From Syntrophaceae bacterium UBA5744 (lineage in GTDB: Bacteria; Desulfobacterota; Syntrophia; Syntrophales; UBA2192): a stretch of 51,669 bases of DNA. The notes under the pieces are model-generated. The model did not search any database. It was not told the DNA's origin and worked only from the letters and a program-made list of their open reading frames with translations. Both the position numbers and the translations under genes were made by a program. Location: the NCBI GenBank assembly GCA_002419215.1, contig DIFQ01000027.1, positions 1-51,669 on the forward strand, written 5' to 3'. Position 1 is the first letter of the stretch; every line of letters starts with the position of its first letter. This document shows positions 1 through 8,307 of the stretch, piece after piece.

Positions 1-625
1 CTAAAAAGTCAGAAGAGCCATAATTGAATTGCAGGACTTCATGCGCTTCCTGCCGGGTCCACAGCCATCTCAGGGTCAGGGGCTCGCCGATCCAGGACAT
101 GTATCCCCGGATCTCGTACATGTAAAACACGTAGGCGGACAGCAACACGCCGGCGCCGAACATCACGAGCAGGATCTTTTCGATGCAGCGATTGTCGCTG
201 AACAGCAGGATCACGGCCAGGTAAACCGTGACGGGCCCGAACATCATCAGGCCGTACTTCACCGCGCCGGACGGACCCTCGTTCCATGCCAGAGAGACGG
301 AGCCGAACAGGATGTAAGCGCCTAAAAAAAGTGTAGGATACGTCAGTCCTGCAAATCGGCTCGAAAGCGAAACGCATCCGAGGATCTTCCAGAGAGCAAA
401 CAGCAGAAGAATCGCCGGGGGGAGCCAGGCCTTGACGACATAGCCGTTGACTAGTTTAAGGAGCCAGTAATGGTGGTAGACATCGAAGTAGGTGTAAAGG
501 AGGACACCCGCGGTGAAGAAAAATACGAGCGGGGCGAGTTCCCTCGGGCCCGCGCCGACGCGCCCGGAAGCAGCCGCGGGACAGCCGGCTTCTCTGATCT
601 GTGCTCTCTCGACGACAGGCGGCAT
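1..625 (-). CDS. Polytopic membrane protein, probable O-antigen ligase/polymerase, N-terminal part
   Basis: The frame begins at ATG 625, four bases after the stop of the upstream glycosyltransferase, with an AAGGGGG ribosome-binding site. It stays open to the window edge, so only about 208 N-terminal residues are visible and the stop lies outside. After a hydrophilic start there are at least five hydrophobic segments with short loops (for example APLVFFFTAGVLLYTYF, AILLLFALW, ILLVMFGAGVLLSAYVFYMY). This layout and the position at the end of a glycan locus fit the Wzy/WaaL O-antigen polymerase-ligase superfamily. The diagnostic large periplasmic loop would lie beyond the window, so the family call is inference; a multi-pass membrane protein is clear. 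Confidence 0.6.
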   Translation of the reverse strand, partial: MPPVVERAQIREAGCPAAASGRVGAGPRELAPLVFFFTAGVLLYTYFDVYHHYWLLKLVNGYVVKAWLPPAILLLFALWKILGCVSLSSRFAGLTYPTLFLGAYILFGSVSLAWNEGPSGAVKYGLMMFGPVTVYLAVILLFSDNRCIEKILLVMFGAGVLLSAYVFYMYEIRGYMSWIGEPLTLRWLWTRQEAHEVLQFNYGSSDFL

Positions 626-629
626 CGGA

Positions 630-1748
630 TCAAAGCCCCCTTGCGGACCGGGTGTAGGATTTCCCGGCGGCCGTTTCCTGCCGCCTCTCGTAGAAACGGA
701 TTGCACGCCCGAGGGACGATGCACCGAGGAAGGACAGCATCCAGACAAGAAGCGGAAGCCTCTTCCTTCCGTACTTGCGCATGTAGTTCAGCACGATCCC
801 GCGCGCTTCCCCGGGTTTTCCGTCCTGGAATCTCGAAATGGCCAGCTTCACAAAAGGCTTCACGAGCCGGTTGGCGAGGTCCTCGCGAAGATAGGATTCT
901 CCAGGGTGGATTTCGGCTCGAAGCCCCTCGTATTCCCGGATGAAAAGCTTCTCGGCCTGCGCGAAGTCATCCCGGGACAGGCGTTCGGGCGCCACGAAAA
1001 AATGTCTCTGCCGGACCGCCTCGTCCAGGGAGATCGTCAGCCCCGTCATGGCCTCCACGTTGGCCTGAATGGTTCTGCCGTTCTCGAGCGTCTGCGCGTC
1101 CCGCTCCTTGAAGCTGATCGAATCGGCGAAGGTCCGGATGACGACGAGGAGGTCGGGGATGTTCATCACCCGCGAACCCTTGCGCATCAACGTGGACCAG
1201 AGTTCGTAGTCCTGGATGATCCGGAACTCTTCGTTGTAGCCCCCCATCGCAAGGATCGCGTCCTTTTGCATGATGACGCTTCCATGGGTCATGGGCGTGT
1301 CGCTCAGGAACTGCAGCTGGATTTCCCGCGGGTCGGTGGGCCGAAGAAAGGTCCGCAGGATCTTTCCCTCGCGGTCCATGATGTAACAGGAGCAGCCCAC
1401 AACCGGATATTCGGGGTGTTTCGTGATGAAGTCGAGCTGTGTCTCGATTCGCCTCGGCAGGGAATAATCGTCGGCGTCGTTGACGACGATGTACTTCCCG
1501 CGGGCAAGACGCAGTCCCACGTTGAGCGACTTCGTCTGCCCCATGTTGACGGGGTTGGTGTGGACCCGGATTCTCGGGTCCCCGAAGGATCGAATCGTCT
1601 CCAGGGAGTCGTCGGTGCTGCAATCGTTGACGATGAGGAACTCGAAGTCCCGGTACGTCTGCCCCAGGAGGGTCTCCAGGGTAGGCCGCAAAAAAGCTCC
1701 CGCATTGTAGACAGGCATCAGGACCGTGACCAGGGGATCGGATATCAT
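630..1748 (-). CDS. Family 2 glycosyltransferase
   Basis: A protein of 372 residues starting MISDPLVTVLMPVYNAG, the usual GT2 (GT-A fold) opening. It is followed by FLIVNDCSTDDS and VVNDADDY, which hold the nucleotide-sugar and metal-binding acidic residues (DXD-like DAD). It should transfer one sugar from a nucleotide donor to a lipid-linked glycan at the cytoplasmic face of the membrane. I chose ATG 1748 because the family motif begins there; the frame stays open further upstream only through overlap with the phosphatase gene. An AAGGA lies about 11 bases upstream. Donor and acceptor cannot be deduced. It ends four bases before the membrane-protein gene, so the two are probably translated together. 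Confidence 0.85.
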   Translation of the reverse strand: MISDPLVTVLMPVYNAGAFLRPTLETLLGQTYRDFEFLIVNDCSTDDSLETIRSFGDPRIRVHTNPVNMGQTKSLNVGLRLARGKYIVVNDADDYSLPRRIETQLDFITKHPEYPVVGCSCYIMDREGKILRTFLRPTDPREIQLQFLSDTPMTHGSVIMQKDAILAMGGYNEEFRIIQDYELWSTLMRKGSRVMNIPDLLVVIRTFADSISFKERDAQTLENGRTIQANVEAMTGLTISLDEAVRQRHFFVAPERLSRDDFAQAEKLFIREYEGLRAEIHPGESYLREDLANRLVKPFVKLAISRFQDGKPGEARGIVLNYMRKYGRKRLPLLVWMLSFLGASSLGRAIRFYERRQETAAGKSYTRSARGL

Positions 1749-1761
1749 GGAATGGCTGTCC

Positions 1762-2559
1762 TTATGATTCCCGGATTTCGTCGGACGGGAGGCGGCCGTT
1801 GGTGGCGAGGACATGGACCGGTGAGGTCGGGTGTTCGTACTTCTCCACCGACACCGTACCGCCCGCCGCTTCGACGACGGCGCAGCCCGCCGCCACGTCC
1901 CAGAACATGATCCCGTCTTCCCGGTAGGCATCGACGCGTCCGCAGGCCACGTAGCACAAGGACAGCGCCGCGCTTCCCAGAAGCCTCACCTTGCGGAAGC
2001 CCTGCACTTCTCCTACAAATTTCGAGAGCGCGGGGCCCGAAAAGTCCGTGCGCACGGGAAAGCCCGTTGCAAGCACGGCCCGGGAGACGAGTTCCGTCCT
2101 GGAAGGCTCCACGGGATTGTGGTTCAGCCAGGCCCCCCGGCCGGCAAGGCCGCAGAACATCTCGTCGTGGTTGAAGTCGTAGACAACACCGAGGATGGGC
2201 CGGGCACCTTCGTAGAGGGCAATGGAGACGCAGCACAGGGGGATTCCCTGGTGATAGTTCAGGCTTCCGTCGAGGGGGTCGATGATCCACAGGGGGCCCG
2301 CCGCTTTTTTCGAACGCCGCGCTGTCCTCTTGGTGTCGATCGCCCCTGCCTCTTCACTGTACAGGGCGATGCCGCTTGCCGCCAGTTGCTCCACGATGAG
2401 GGCCTCCGAATGGCGGTCGGCGGCGATTTTCACGTCATGGCCCGTGGCGGCCGTCACGCCCCTCCATTCGCCCCGCCGGTTTCGCAGGTGGGCGCCCGCC
2501 AGAAGCGCGGCCGACTCGGCCAGGTGCAGAAGCTCGCCGGCCTTCTTGTCTGAGATCAT
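1762..2559 (-). CDS. Inositol monophosphatase-family sugar phosphatase
   Basis: A 265-residue protein with the metal-binding signatures of the FIG superfamily (IMPase/CysQ/fructose-1,6-bisphosphatase): EE at residues 69-70, IDPLDGS at 93-99 and WDVAAG at 220-225. Length is normal for the family. It overlaps the upstream dehydrogenase by four bases (ATGA), so it belongs to the same translational unit as the aldolase/cytidylyltransferase group. In that setting it may remove phosphate from a sugar or sugar-acid phosphate before nucleotide activation, but inositol phosphatase or 3'(2'),5'-bisphosphate nucleotidase activity is not excluded. The catalytic class is secure; the substrate is inference. 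Confidence 0.85.
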   Translation of the reverse strand: MISDKKAGELLHLAESAALLAGAHLRNRRGEWRGVTAATGHDVKIAADRHSEALIVEQLAASGIALYSEEAGAIDTKRTARRSKKAAGPLWIIDPLDGSLNYHQGIPLCCVSIALYEGARPILGVVYDFNHDEMFCGLAGRGAWLNHNPVEPSRTELVSRAVLATGFPVRTDFSGPALSKFVGEVQGFRKVRLLGSAALSLCYVACGRVDAYREDGIMFWDVAAGCAVVEAAGGTVSVEKYEHPTSPVHVLATNGRLPSDEIRES

Positions 2560-3497
2560 TCCGATGCCTCCTGAAACCCGCGGATCAGGTTTTCCACGGC
2601 GTCCATTTCCATCCGGAGCCTGCCTTCGGAGGTGTATGAGCCGACGTGTGGTGTGAGGATCACCTGCTCGTAGCCCGTAAGGGCCCCTTCGTAAGGCTCT
2701 TTGCCGAAGGTGTCGAGCCAGGCGCCCGCCACTCGCCCCGAGTCGAGGGCCTCCCGCAGGGCCTCCTCGTCGACGAGTTCGCCCCTCGCTGCGTTCAGCA
2801 CGAAGGCACCGTGCTTCAGTAGGCCGAATTCACGGCTTCCAAGGAGCCTGTCCTGTCCGCTTGCGTGCAGGGCGATGACATCGGCCATCGCCAGGCCCTC
2901 ATCGAGGCTGACGAGCGGGCAGGGGGCGTCGTTCTTCCCCAAGAGCGGGTCATAGGCGATGATGTTCACCTCGAAGGGGGCAAGAAGCCTTGCCACGGCC
3001 GACCCGATCCGGCCCAGGCCGACGATGAGCACCGTCATCCCCTTGAGCTGGCGGCCCACCCGCTTGTCCCACCGGCGCCCGTGCAGGGCCCTGTCCATCT
3101 GCGGAATCTGCCGGATCAGGCCCAGGAGGCATCCCACCGTCATTTCCGCCACGGCCTGCGTCGGCCCGAAGGGCGTGTTGTAGACCCGGATGCCCAGTTC
3201 GCGGGCCGCTGCAAGATCCACGTTGGCCATGCCCGCCCCGCAGCGCGAGACGACCTTCAGACCCGACTGCGATAGCACATCCCTATCCAGCGTCTCCAGG
3301 CCCGCCAGGAGGCCTGCAACATCCTTTCCGAGAAGGGACTTCGTTTCCTTCTTCGTGAACTTGCGCCGGAAGGGGTTGTCGATGACCTGGAACCCCGCTT
3401 CGACGAGGCGTTCGTAGGGCGCCCGGTTCTCCTCGGCGAAGGAGGAGGGGCCGATGAGGATTTTCTTGCCTGAAAATTTCCCGGTGGTGGACGTCAT
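2556..3497 (-). CDS. D-2-hydroxyacid dehydrogenase (phosphoglycerate dehydrogenase-like)
   Basis: A 313-residue NAD-dependent D-isomer-specific 2-hydroxyacid dehydrogenase. GLGRIG at residues 160-165 is the dinucleotide loop. The catalytic triad is visible as Arg238 (NAARGE), Glu267 (GKEPYE) and His284 (TPHVGSY). There is no C-terminal ACT domain, so it is a short SerA-like form. Start ATG 3497 overlaps the stop of the upstream Gfo/Idh/MocA gene by four bases. Lying between an oxidoreductase and a phosphatase in a sugar-acid module, it may reduce or oxidise a 2-keto or 2-hydroxy acid intermediate rather than serve serine synthesis; that role is inference. Confidence 0.85.
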   Translation of the reverse strand: MTSTTGKFSGKKILIGPSSFAEENRAPYERLVEAGFQVIDNPFRRKFTKKETKSLLGKDVAGLLAGLETLDRDVLSQSGLKVVSRCGAGMANVDLAAARELGIRVYNTPFGPTQAVAEMTVGCLLGLIRQIPQMDRALHGRRWDKRVGRQLKGMTVLIVGLGRIGSAVARLLAPFEVNIIAYDPLLGKNDAPCPLVSLDEGLAMADVIALHASGQDRLLGSREFGLLKHGAFVLNAARGELVDEEALREALDSGRVAGAWLDTFGKEPYEGALTGYEQVILTPHVGSYTSEGRLRMEMDAVENLIRGFQEASE

Positions 3498-4594
3498 TTC
3501 GAGGTCTTCCTTTTTGCGGAGCTCCCTTTTGCATTGCTGCCGTTTCCCAGGCGGGGGTTGCGGATATGATGGGCTCTCCTCCATTCGGGGTCGGACCAGT
3601 AGATGGCATAGACGAGGCGCATCGTCTCCAGGGCGTCGTCGACACTGCCGTTGAGGATCGGGCGACTGCCGACAATGGCCGTTGCGAACTCGTCGATCTC
3701 GTCCTTCCACGAATTGTCCTCGATGTAGGTGATGATCTCCTCGCGCTCGGTCCCGGTGGCTGAACTCGACCTGCGACCGATCACGAGTTTTTCCTCGCCG
3801 TAGCTCTTGGTGCCCGTGAGAAGGCCCTGCAGCTCGAGGTAGCCTTCCGACAGGGAGATCTCGAGGGAAAACTTGTGCTGCCACTGGGTGGCGCTGGAAT
3901 GGAGCATGGCGACCCGTCCCTTGCTGTCCCGCATGACGGCGTAGGCATTGTCCTCCACGTCGCACTTCCAGTAGCTGTTGGAAACGAAGCTCTTCACGTC
4001 GACGAACTCCCCGCAGAACAGGCGCATCAGGTCAACCATGTGGATCCCCTGGTCGAGCAGGATGCCGCCGCCGGCGTACTTGCGCTCCGAGCGCCAGCTT
4101 GCCTCGAAGGGGGTCACCTTGCTCTTGCCGTAGATGCCCCGCACATTCACGATGTCTCCGAGACGGCCCGATTTGAGAATTCGGAGGGCTTCCCGGACCG
4201 AGTCGTGATAGCGGTGGTTGAATCCGTACTTGAGCTTCAGGTCGGGATGCTTCTCCTTGACAGCCAGCACCCGCTTGACGTCCTCCACGGTCCGACCGGG
4301 CGGTTTTTCGCAGAAGACGTGAAGGCCTTTGCGCAGCCCGGCAATCGTCACGTCGGGGGCCAGGTAATTGGGCAGACTGATGAAGAGCACATCCATGTCT
4401 TCCCGGAGCAACTCCCGGTAGTCCGCATGATAGCGAACCCCGTCGGGCATCCTGCCGGAGCCCCCGAAGGTCCGGTCGCAGACAGCCACCGTCTGCATGT
4501 GCGGGTTGAGGTCGATGTGAACCCGGCGGCGTTTTCCGATGAGTCCGTAGCCGGCAATACCGACCTTGAGCTTTTGTTTCACGGGGATGCTCAC
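3494..4594 (-). CDS. Gfo/Idh/MocA-family oxidoreductase
   Basis: A 366-residue protein with an N-terminal Rossmann domain (VGIAGYGLIG, residues 11-20) and the family signature EKPP at residues 95-98 (HVFCEKPPGR). GGGILLDQGIHMVDL then opens the C-terminal dimerisation/substrate domain, with the usual active-site His. These enzymes oxidise or reduce a sugar hydroxyl/keto group using NAD(P). The start overlaps the stop of the cytidylyltransferase by four bases and the stop overlaps the next dehydrogenase by four bases, giving a coupled kdsB-like/oxidoreductase/dehydrogenase/phosphatase unit. The lysine-rich tail (about residues 350-366) looks disordered. The substrate is unknown. Confidence 0.88.
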   Translation of the reverse strand: MSIPVKQKLKVGIAGYGLIGKRRRVHIDLNPHMQTVAVCDRTFGGSGRMPDGVRYHADYRELLREDMDVLFISLPNYLAPDVTIAGLRKGLHVFCEKPPGRTVEDVKRVLAVKEKHPDLKLKYGFNHRYHDSVREALRILKSGRLGDIVNVRGIYGKSKVTPFEASWRSERKYAGGGILLDQGIHMVDLMRLFCGEFVDVKSFVSNSYWKCDVEDNAYAVMRDSKGRVAMLHSSATQWQHKFSLEISLSEGYLELQGLLTGTKSYGEEKLVIGRRSSSATGTEREEIITYIEDNSWKDEIDEFATAIVGSRPILNGSVDDALETMRLVYAIYWSDPEWRRAHHIRNPRLGNGSNAKGSSAKRKTSK

Positions 4595-5349
4595 TTTCCT
4601 GAGTAGGCGGACAAAAGGGGGTCTTTCTTCATGGTCTCGATGGCCTGTGCCAGGTCGGCCGGCGTGTCCACGCCGATGGACTGGAACCGGGTTTCCACGA
4701 TCCGGATGGGGTAACCGTGTTCGATCAATCTCATCATGTCGACGGACTCGATCTTTTCCAGCGGGGTCGGGGGCAATGTCGCGAACCGCTGGAGGACATC
4801 GCTGCGAAAGGCGATGATGCCGAGCTGCTTGTACTTTTTGAAGGCCATCCGCCCCGCCTTGCTGCGGGAGGGGATCGGCTCCCGGGAAAAATAGATGACA
4901 TTCCCCCGGGTGTCAAAGACCGTCTTGACGACATCCGGGCTCTCGAATTCCTCCTCGGCGACGATCTCGGTGACGAGATTCGTGCAGAGCACCTCCGGTT
5001 CGTGGAGCAGCGGGGCAAGCAGCGGCTCGAACATCTCGGGCCGGACGAGGGGCTCGTCGCCCTGTACGTTGAGGACGATATCGCAGGATACCGCGCGCGC
5101 GGCCTCTGCAATGCGGTCCGTTCCTCGCTCGTGGGTGCTCGCCGTCATGACGGCCTTTCCCCTGCAGGCGGTGACGGCATCCAGGATCTCCCGGTCGCAG
5201 GTGGCCACAACGACGTCATGGATCAGGGGGCAGAGCGAAACCCTCCTCCGTACATGTTCGACCATGGGCAGACCCAGGATGTCGGCCAGGGGTTTCCCGG
5301 GAAAGCGCGAAGAGGCCATCCGGGCGGGGATAACAGCCAGCACGTTCAT
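4591..5349 (-). CDS. kdsB: 3-deoxy-manno-octulosonate cytidylyltransferase (CMP-Kdo synthetase-like)
   Basis: A 252-residue protein opening MNVLAVIPARMASSRFPGKPL, the CTP-binding signature of KdsB. It continues with HERGTDRIAEA, VLNVQGDEPLV and YFSREPIP, all hallmarks of CMP-Kdo synthetases, and length matches the family. It activates Kdo or a related 3-deoxy-ulosonic acid as CMP-sugar. I placed the start at ATG 5349, where AAGGAG lies seven bases upstream, rather than at TTG 5367 or ATG 5355. The gene is next to an HpcH/HpaI aldolase and two oxidoreductases, not to kdsA, kdsC or kdsD, which is unusual. It may be a paralogue activating a Kdo-like acid; whether the genome has another kdsB cannot be seen here. 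Confidence 0.88.
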   Translation of the reverse strand: MNVLAVIPARMASSRFPGKPLADILGLPMVEHVRRRVSLCPLIHDVVVATCDREILDAVTACRGKAVMTASTHERGTDRIAEAARAVSCDIVLNVQGDEPLVRPEMFEPLLAPLLHEPEVLCTNLVTEIVAEEEFESPDVVKTVFDTRGNVIYFSREPIPSRSKAGRMAFKKYKQLGIIAFRSDVLQRFATLPPTPLEKIESVDMMRLIEHGYPIRIVETRFQSIGVDTPADLAQAIETMKKDPLLSAYSGK

Positions 5350-5373
5350 GTTCATTCTCCTTGTCAAGTCCTT

Positions 5374-6360
5374 TCAGAGAGGTTTTCGGGCCAGCACGCG
5401 CATGTGGGAGCTCAGCCGGTTCCGGCTCAGCCACTCCTGGAACCCGCGCTTTCCCTCGACGGTGCCCTGCTGCGCCAGGAGCGTCCAGAAGCGGCCCGGG
5501 TCTGTCCCCTCATGCCGGATCATTCCCTCGACGATGTCCCAGTCCAGCTTGCCCGGGGTCTCCATCTCGGCGACCTCGAAGCCCGCCCTGACGAGCATCT
5601 GCTCCAGGGACTCCGGATTCAGGAAATTCAGATGATGGGGCGGGGTGACGGCCTTTGCCTTTTCCCACAGGACCTGGATATCGAATCCCTCCCCGTTCAG
5701 GGTCGTCATGAAAAACCATCCGCCCGGTTTCAGGAGGCGGAAAACGGCCTCTGTGAATTGCCGGAGGTCGAACAGGTGCTCCAGCAGCTCATAGGCGGTC
5801 AGCAGATCGAAGCGGGCATCATAGCCGCGCAGCGCTTCGATCGTCGAGCACTCTGCCGTCAGGCCGGCCTTCGAGCAGATGCCCGCCTGCTCGGGCGAGG
5901 GCTCGATGGCCACATACCGGCACCGGGGCCATGAGGCCCTCATTTCCTCGAGGAAGAGGCCGAATCCCGCGCCGATGTCGCCGATCAGCCAGCCAGGGTC
6001 CGCCCCGAACCGGCTCGCGATATAGTCGGCCCGTGGCCGGAAGATGGCCTGCCGCCTGGCCTCCGCCATGGGCATGAAAAAATCGCGGATCCAGAATGCC
6101 GTTGATCTCGATGCCGTATAGAAATCGACGAGCTTGTCATAGGGGGGGCGATTCCGGACAAACAGCGTGCGGCACTGACTGCACCGGGCGTACTCGAACC
6201 CGTTCTTCTCGAACTGGTGTGTCGCCGATCCGGACGCGCATGCCGGACATGCGGATTTCGCATAACCCGCCCGGTCGCGGAAAAAGATCTCGCAATCTTC
6301 CCCCACGAGCTCCAGGTAGCGGTTCAAGACGTCTCTCTTTCGGATATCCTCTTCCTTCAA
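5374..6360 (-). CDS. Class I SAM-dependent methyltransferase with N-terminal zinc ribbon
   Basis: A 328-residue protein. Cys38/Cys41 (CPAC) and Cys60/Cys63 (CSQC) form a four-cysteine zinc-binding knuckle. The SAM-binding glycine-rich loop follows at residues 127-133 (IGDIGAGFGLF), then an acidic residue in VAIEPSPEQ. Architecture matches zinc-ribbon Methyltransf_12/23-type sugar methyltransferases of glycan clusters. I chose TTG 6360 because AAGGGGG lies about five bases upstream and it avoids overlap with the aldolase stop; an in-frame TTG also exists at 6390. It could methylate a hydroxyl or amino group on the sugar acid made by its neighbours, but the substrate is not evident. Confidence 0.82.
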   Translation of the reverse strand: MKEEDIRKRDVLNRYLELVGEDCEIFFRDRAGYAKSACPACASGSATHQFEKNGFEYARCSQCRTLFVRNRPPYDKLVDFYTASRSTAFWIRDFFMPMAEARRQAIFRPRADYIASRFGADPGWLIGDIGAGFGLFLEEMRASWPRCRYVAIEPSPEQAGICSKAGLTAECSTIEALRGYDARFDLLTAYELLEHLFDLRQFTEAVFRLLKPGGWFFMTTLNGEGFDIQVLWEKAKAVTPPHHLNFLNPESLEQMLVRAGFEVAEMETPGKLDWDIVEGMIRHEGTDPGRFWTLLAQQGTVEGKRGFQEWLSRNRLSSHMRVLARKPL

Positions 6361-6379
6361 CGGTTCCCCCTTATCGGCT

Positions 6380-7147
6380 CTATTTCGCAAACGACCGGAT
6401 GGCGGCCATGTCCTTTCTGCACGTTGCCCCCAGCAGCAGGAAATCCACGCTGTAGGACAGGAACCGGTACCCGTTTCGGATCTTCTCGCGCATCGCCTCC
6501 GGCTCGGGGGGCACCACGTGGTAGCCGGCCAGGGCCTTTTTTGCGCGGGCCTTCTTCTCCATCAAGGCGATGGCTTCCTTGAAGCGGGGGTGCTCGAACT
6601 GCCCGGGGATGCCCAGGGAGCCCGAGAGATCGTAGGGACCTGCAATGAACCCGTCCACCCCTTCGATGGAAAAAATGGCGTCGAAATTCTCTACGCCCCG
6701 AATGTGCTCGATCTGGACGATGACGACGCTCTTGGCCTGGTTCCATCTCCGATAGGGTTCGAACCCCGTTCCGTACTTCTGTGCCCGCGCCAGGCCGACT
6801 CCCCGCTTTCCCCGGGGCGGATACTTGACGGAGTCGACGGCCCGTTGCGCATCCTCCGGCGTGTTCACCATCGGGACGATGACCCCGTGGGCGCCCGCAT
6901 CCATGACCCGCTTGATCACGGCCGGGTCATTCTCCCCGACACGGACCAGCGGCGGGATCCCCGAGAGCGCGATCACCTGGATGAGCGCGAAAGCCTGGTC
7001 CAGCGTGATGGCCGAATGTTCCATGTCGATGGCGAGCCAGTCGAAGCCCGCCGTCGCCATGATCTCCGCGATCGAGGGATGGCCGATGGTGATCCACGAG
7101 CCGATGGTGAGCTCCCGCCTGTTCAACCTGTCTTTGAGCTGCTTCAC
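6380..7147 (-). CDS. HpcH/HpaI-family class II pyruvate aldolase
   Basis: A 255-residue TIM-barrel aldolase. Visible active-site elements are WLAIDMEHS (the general-base His), PPLVRVGE (pyruvate-binding Arg), VVIVQIEHI (metal-binding Glu) and FIAGPYDLSGSLG (metal-binding Asp). Family members (HpaI, GarL, RhmA) cleave or form 4-hydroxy-2-keto acids from pyruvate and an aldehyde. The GTG start at 7147 follows GGGAGG by a few bases; the frame continues upstream without a better site. Directly followed by a methyltransferase and a KdsB-like cytidylyltransferase, it may run in the condensation direction to build a 3-deoxy-2-ulosonic acid without phosphoenolpyruvate. That biosynthetic role is inference; a catabolic aldolase remains possible. 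Confidence 0.87.
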   Translation of the reverse strand: MKQLKDRLNRRELTIGSWITIGHPSIAEIMATAGFDWLAIDMEHSAITLDQAFALIQVIALSGIPPLVRVGENDPAVIKRVMDAGAHGVIVPMVNTPEDAQRAVDSVKYPPRGKRGVGLARAQKYGTGFEPYRRWNQAKSVVIVQIEHIRGVENFDAIFSIEGVDGFIAGPYDLSGSLGIPGQFEHPRFKEAIALMEKKARAKKALAGYHVVPPEPEAMREKIRNGYRFLSYSVDFLLLGATCRKDMAAIRSFAK

Positions 7148-7200
7148 AGGACCTCCCTGTTCCGGTTGGGCGACTGCGGCGGATCCTCGATCCGCCCGCG

Positions 7201-8307
7201 TCACGCGTTGTCTGAATCGCCGATCGTAAAATGCCAGGTTTTGCAGGTCTCCCGCAGCCGGGCTGCGAATTCATTCTGGACCCAGATCAGCAGGATGTCG
7301 TTCCGTTTCAGGAACCCGTACCCTTTCAGGACGCGGTGGTAAGGGCTCTTCGCGGGGCACCACGTGTAGATGTGGCTGACCCCCGCCTTCAGGGCATCCT
7401 CCAGGACCTTCGCGAGGACAGGGCGGAAGAGGGTCTCGCGCCCCGGCAGGAACAGAAAGTCGGCGAGGATGAGGATCCTTGTTCCCGCATCCTCCGAAAC
7501 CCGGTGCACCACGTAGCCCGCCAGTTCGCCCTGCTCCATCGCCCCGTAGACGGTGTAGCGGTTGGGGTTCTGAAAGAACCGCCACGTCAGGGCCTGCCGG
7601 CTTCTGGAAAAGATCGCGTCATAGGGCTTCCGGGCCTTTTCCCAGAAACGGTCCCAGTCTTCCGGGAGGCCGGAAAGCGCGACGATTTCGACACCCGGCG
7701 CCGCATTCAGCGCTTTCATGAGCCGGGCGTATATCCAGGACAGGGTCAGGTGAAGGGCGCCTGCATACTGGCCTGCAAGCCAGTGCCCGCGCAGCCTCAG
7801 AAAGTGCCCGATGTTCAGCGGCAGAACCAGGGATTCAACGTCGATACCCTCGAGGGGCAAAAAGTTCGCCTTGTTGAGAAAGGCGCTCAGCGAAGGGGTC
7901 TCGCGATCGGGCGTGGAGTAGACGCCCTTCATTCCCCGGTCCCAGGCATCCTGGATGGATTGCAGGGTGAGCAGGGTCTGCATCCCCTGTCGCTGGTAGC
8001 CCGGATCCGTGAAGGCATCGCCGATCTCCGCGACAAGGCATTCCTCGCCGCCGACGAGCAGAGACTTCGGCGTGTTGCTCAGGATCGAGACGATCCGGCC
8101 CTCGTCTTTGATGAGGTTGACGATCCCGCGCGTGAGGTAGTGATCGACGGCCCGCCACTGGAAGAGTCCCATGGTGCCGTAGTGGCCCGGGCCGGGAAAG
8201 TGGCATTTGAAGAATCGTCCGATCGCAGGCAGGTCGGCGTCCTGGAACGGGACAACCGTCCAGGCCTTCCGTGTCTCCCGATCCGAATCCCGGGCGGGTG
8301 TCCTCAT
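7201..8307 (-). CDS. GNAT-family acyltransferase, two-domain
   Basis: A 368-residue protein. The first half has an acetyl-CoA-binding loop of GNAT type at about residues 99-110 (FTDPGYQRQGMQTLL). The second half (YVVHR..., ILILADFLFLPG, then a predicted helix and AKSPYHRVLKGYGF) resembles a second GNAT-like fold, so it is probably a tandem-GNAT enzyme. Likely role is N- or O-acylation of a sugar or sugar-acid intermediate in the cytoplasm. The start overlaps the stop of the upstream large GT-B-like gene by four bases. The family is reasonably sure; acyl donor and acceptor are unknown. Confidence 0.72.
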   Translation of the reverse strand: MRTPARDSDRETRKAWTVVPFQDADLPAIGRFFKCHFPGPGHYGTMGLFQWRAVDHYLTRGIVNLIKDEGRIVSILSNTPKSLLVGGEECLVAEIGDAFTDPGYQRQGMQTLLTLQSIQDAWDRGMKGVYSTPDRETPSLSAFLNKANFLPLEGIDVESLVLPLNIGHFLRLRGHWLAGQYAGALHLTLSWIYARLMKALNAAPGVEIVALSGLPEDWDRFWEKARKPYDAIFSRSRQALTWRFFQNPNRYTVYGAMEQGELAGYVVHRVSEDAGTRILILADFLFLPGRETLFRPVLAKVLEDALKAGVSHIYTWCPAKSPYHRVLKGYGFLKRNDILLIWVQNEFAARLRETCKTWHFTIGDSDNA

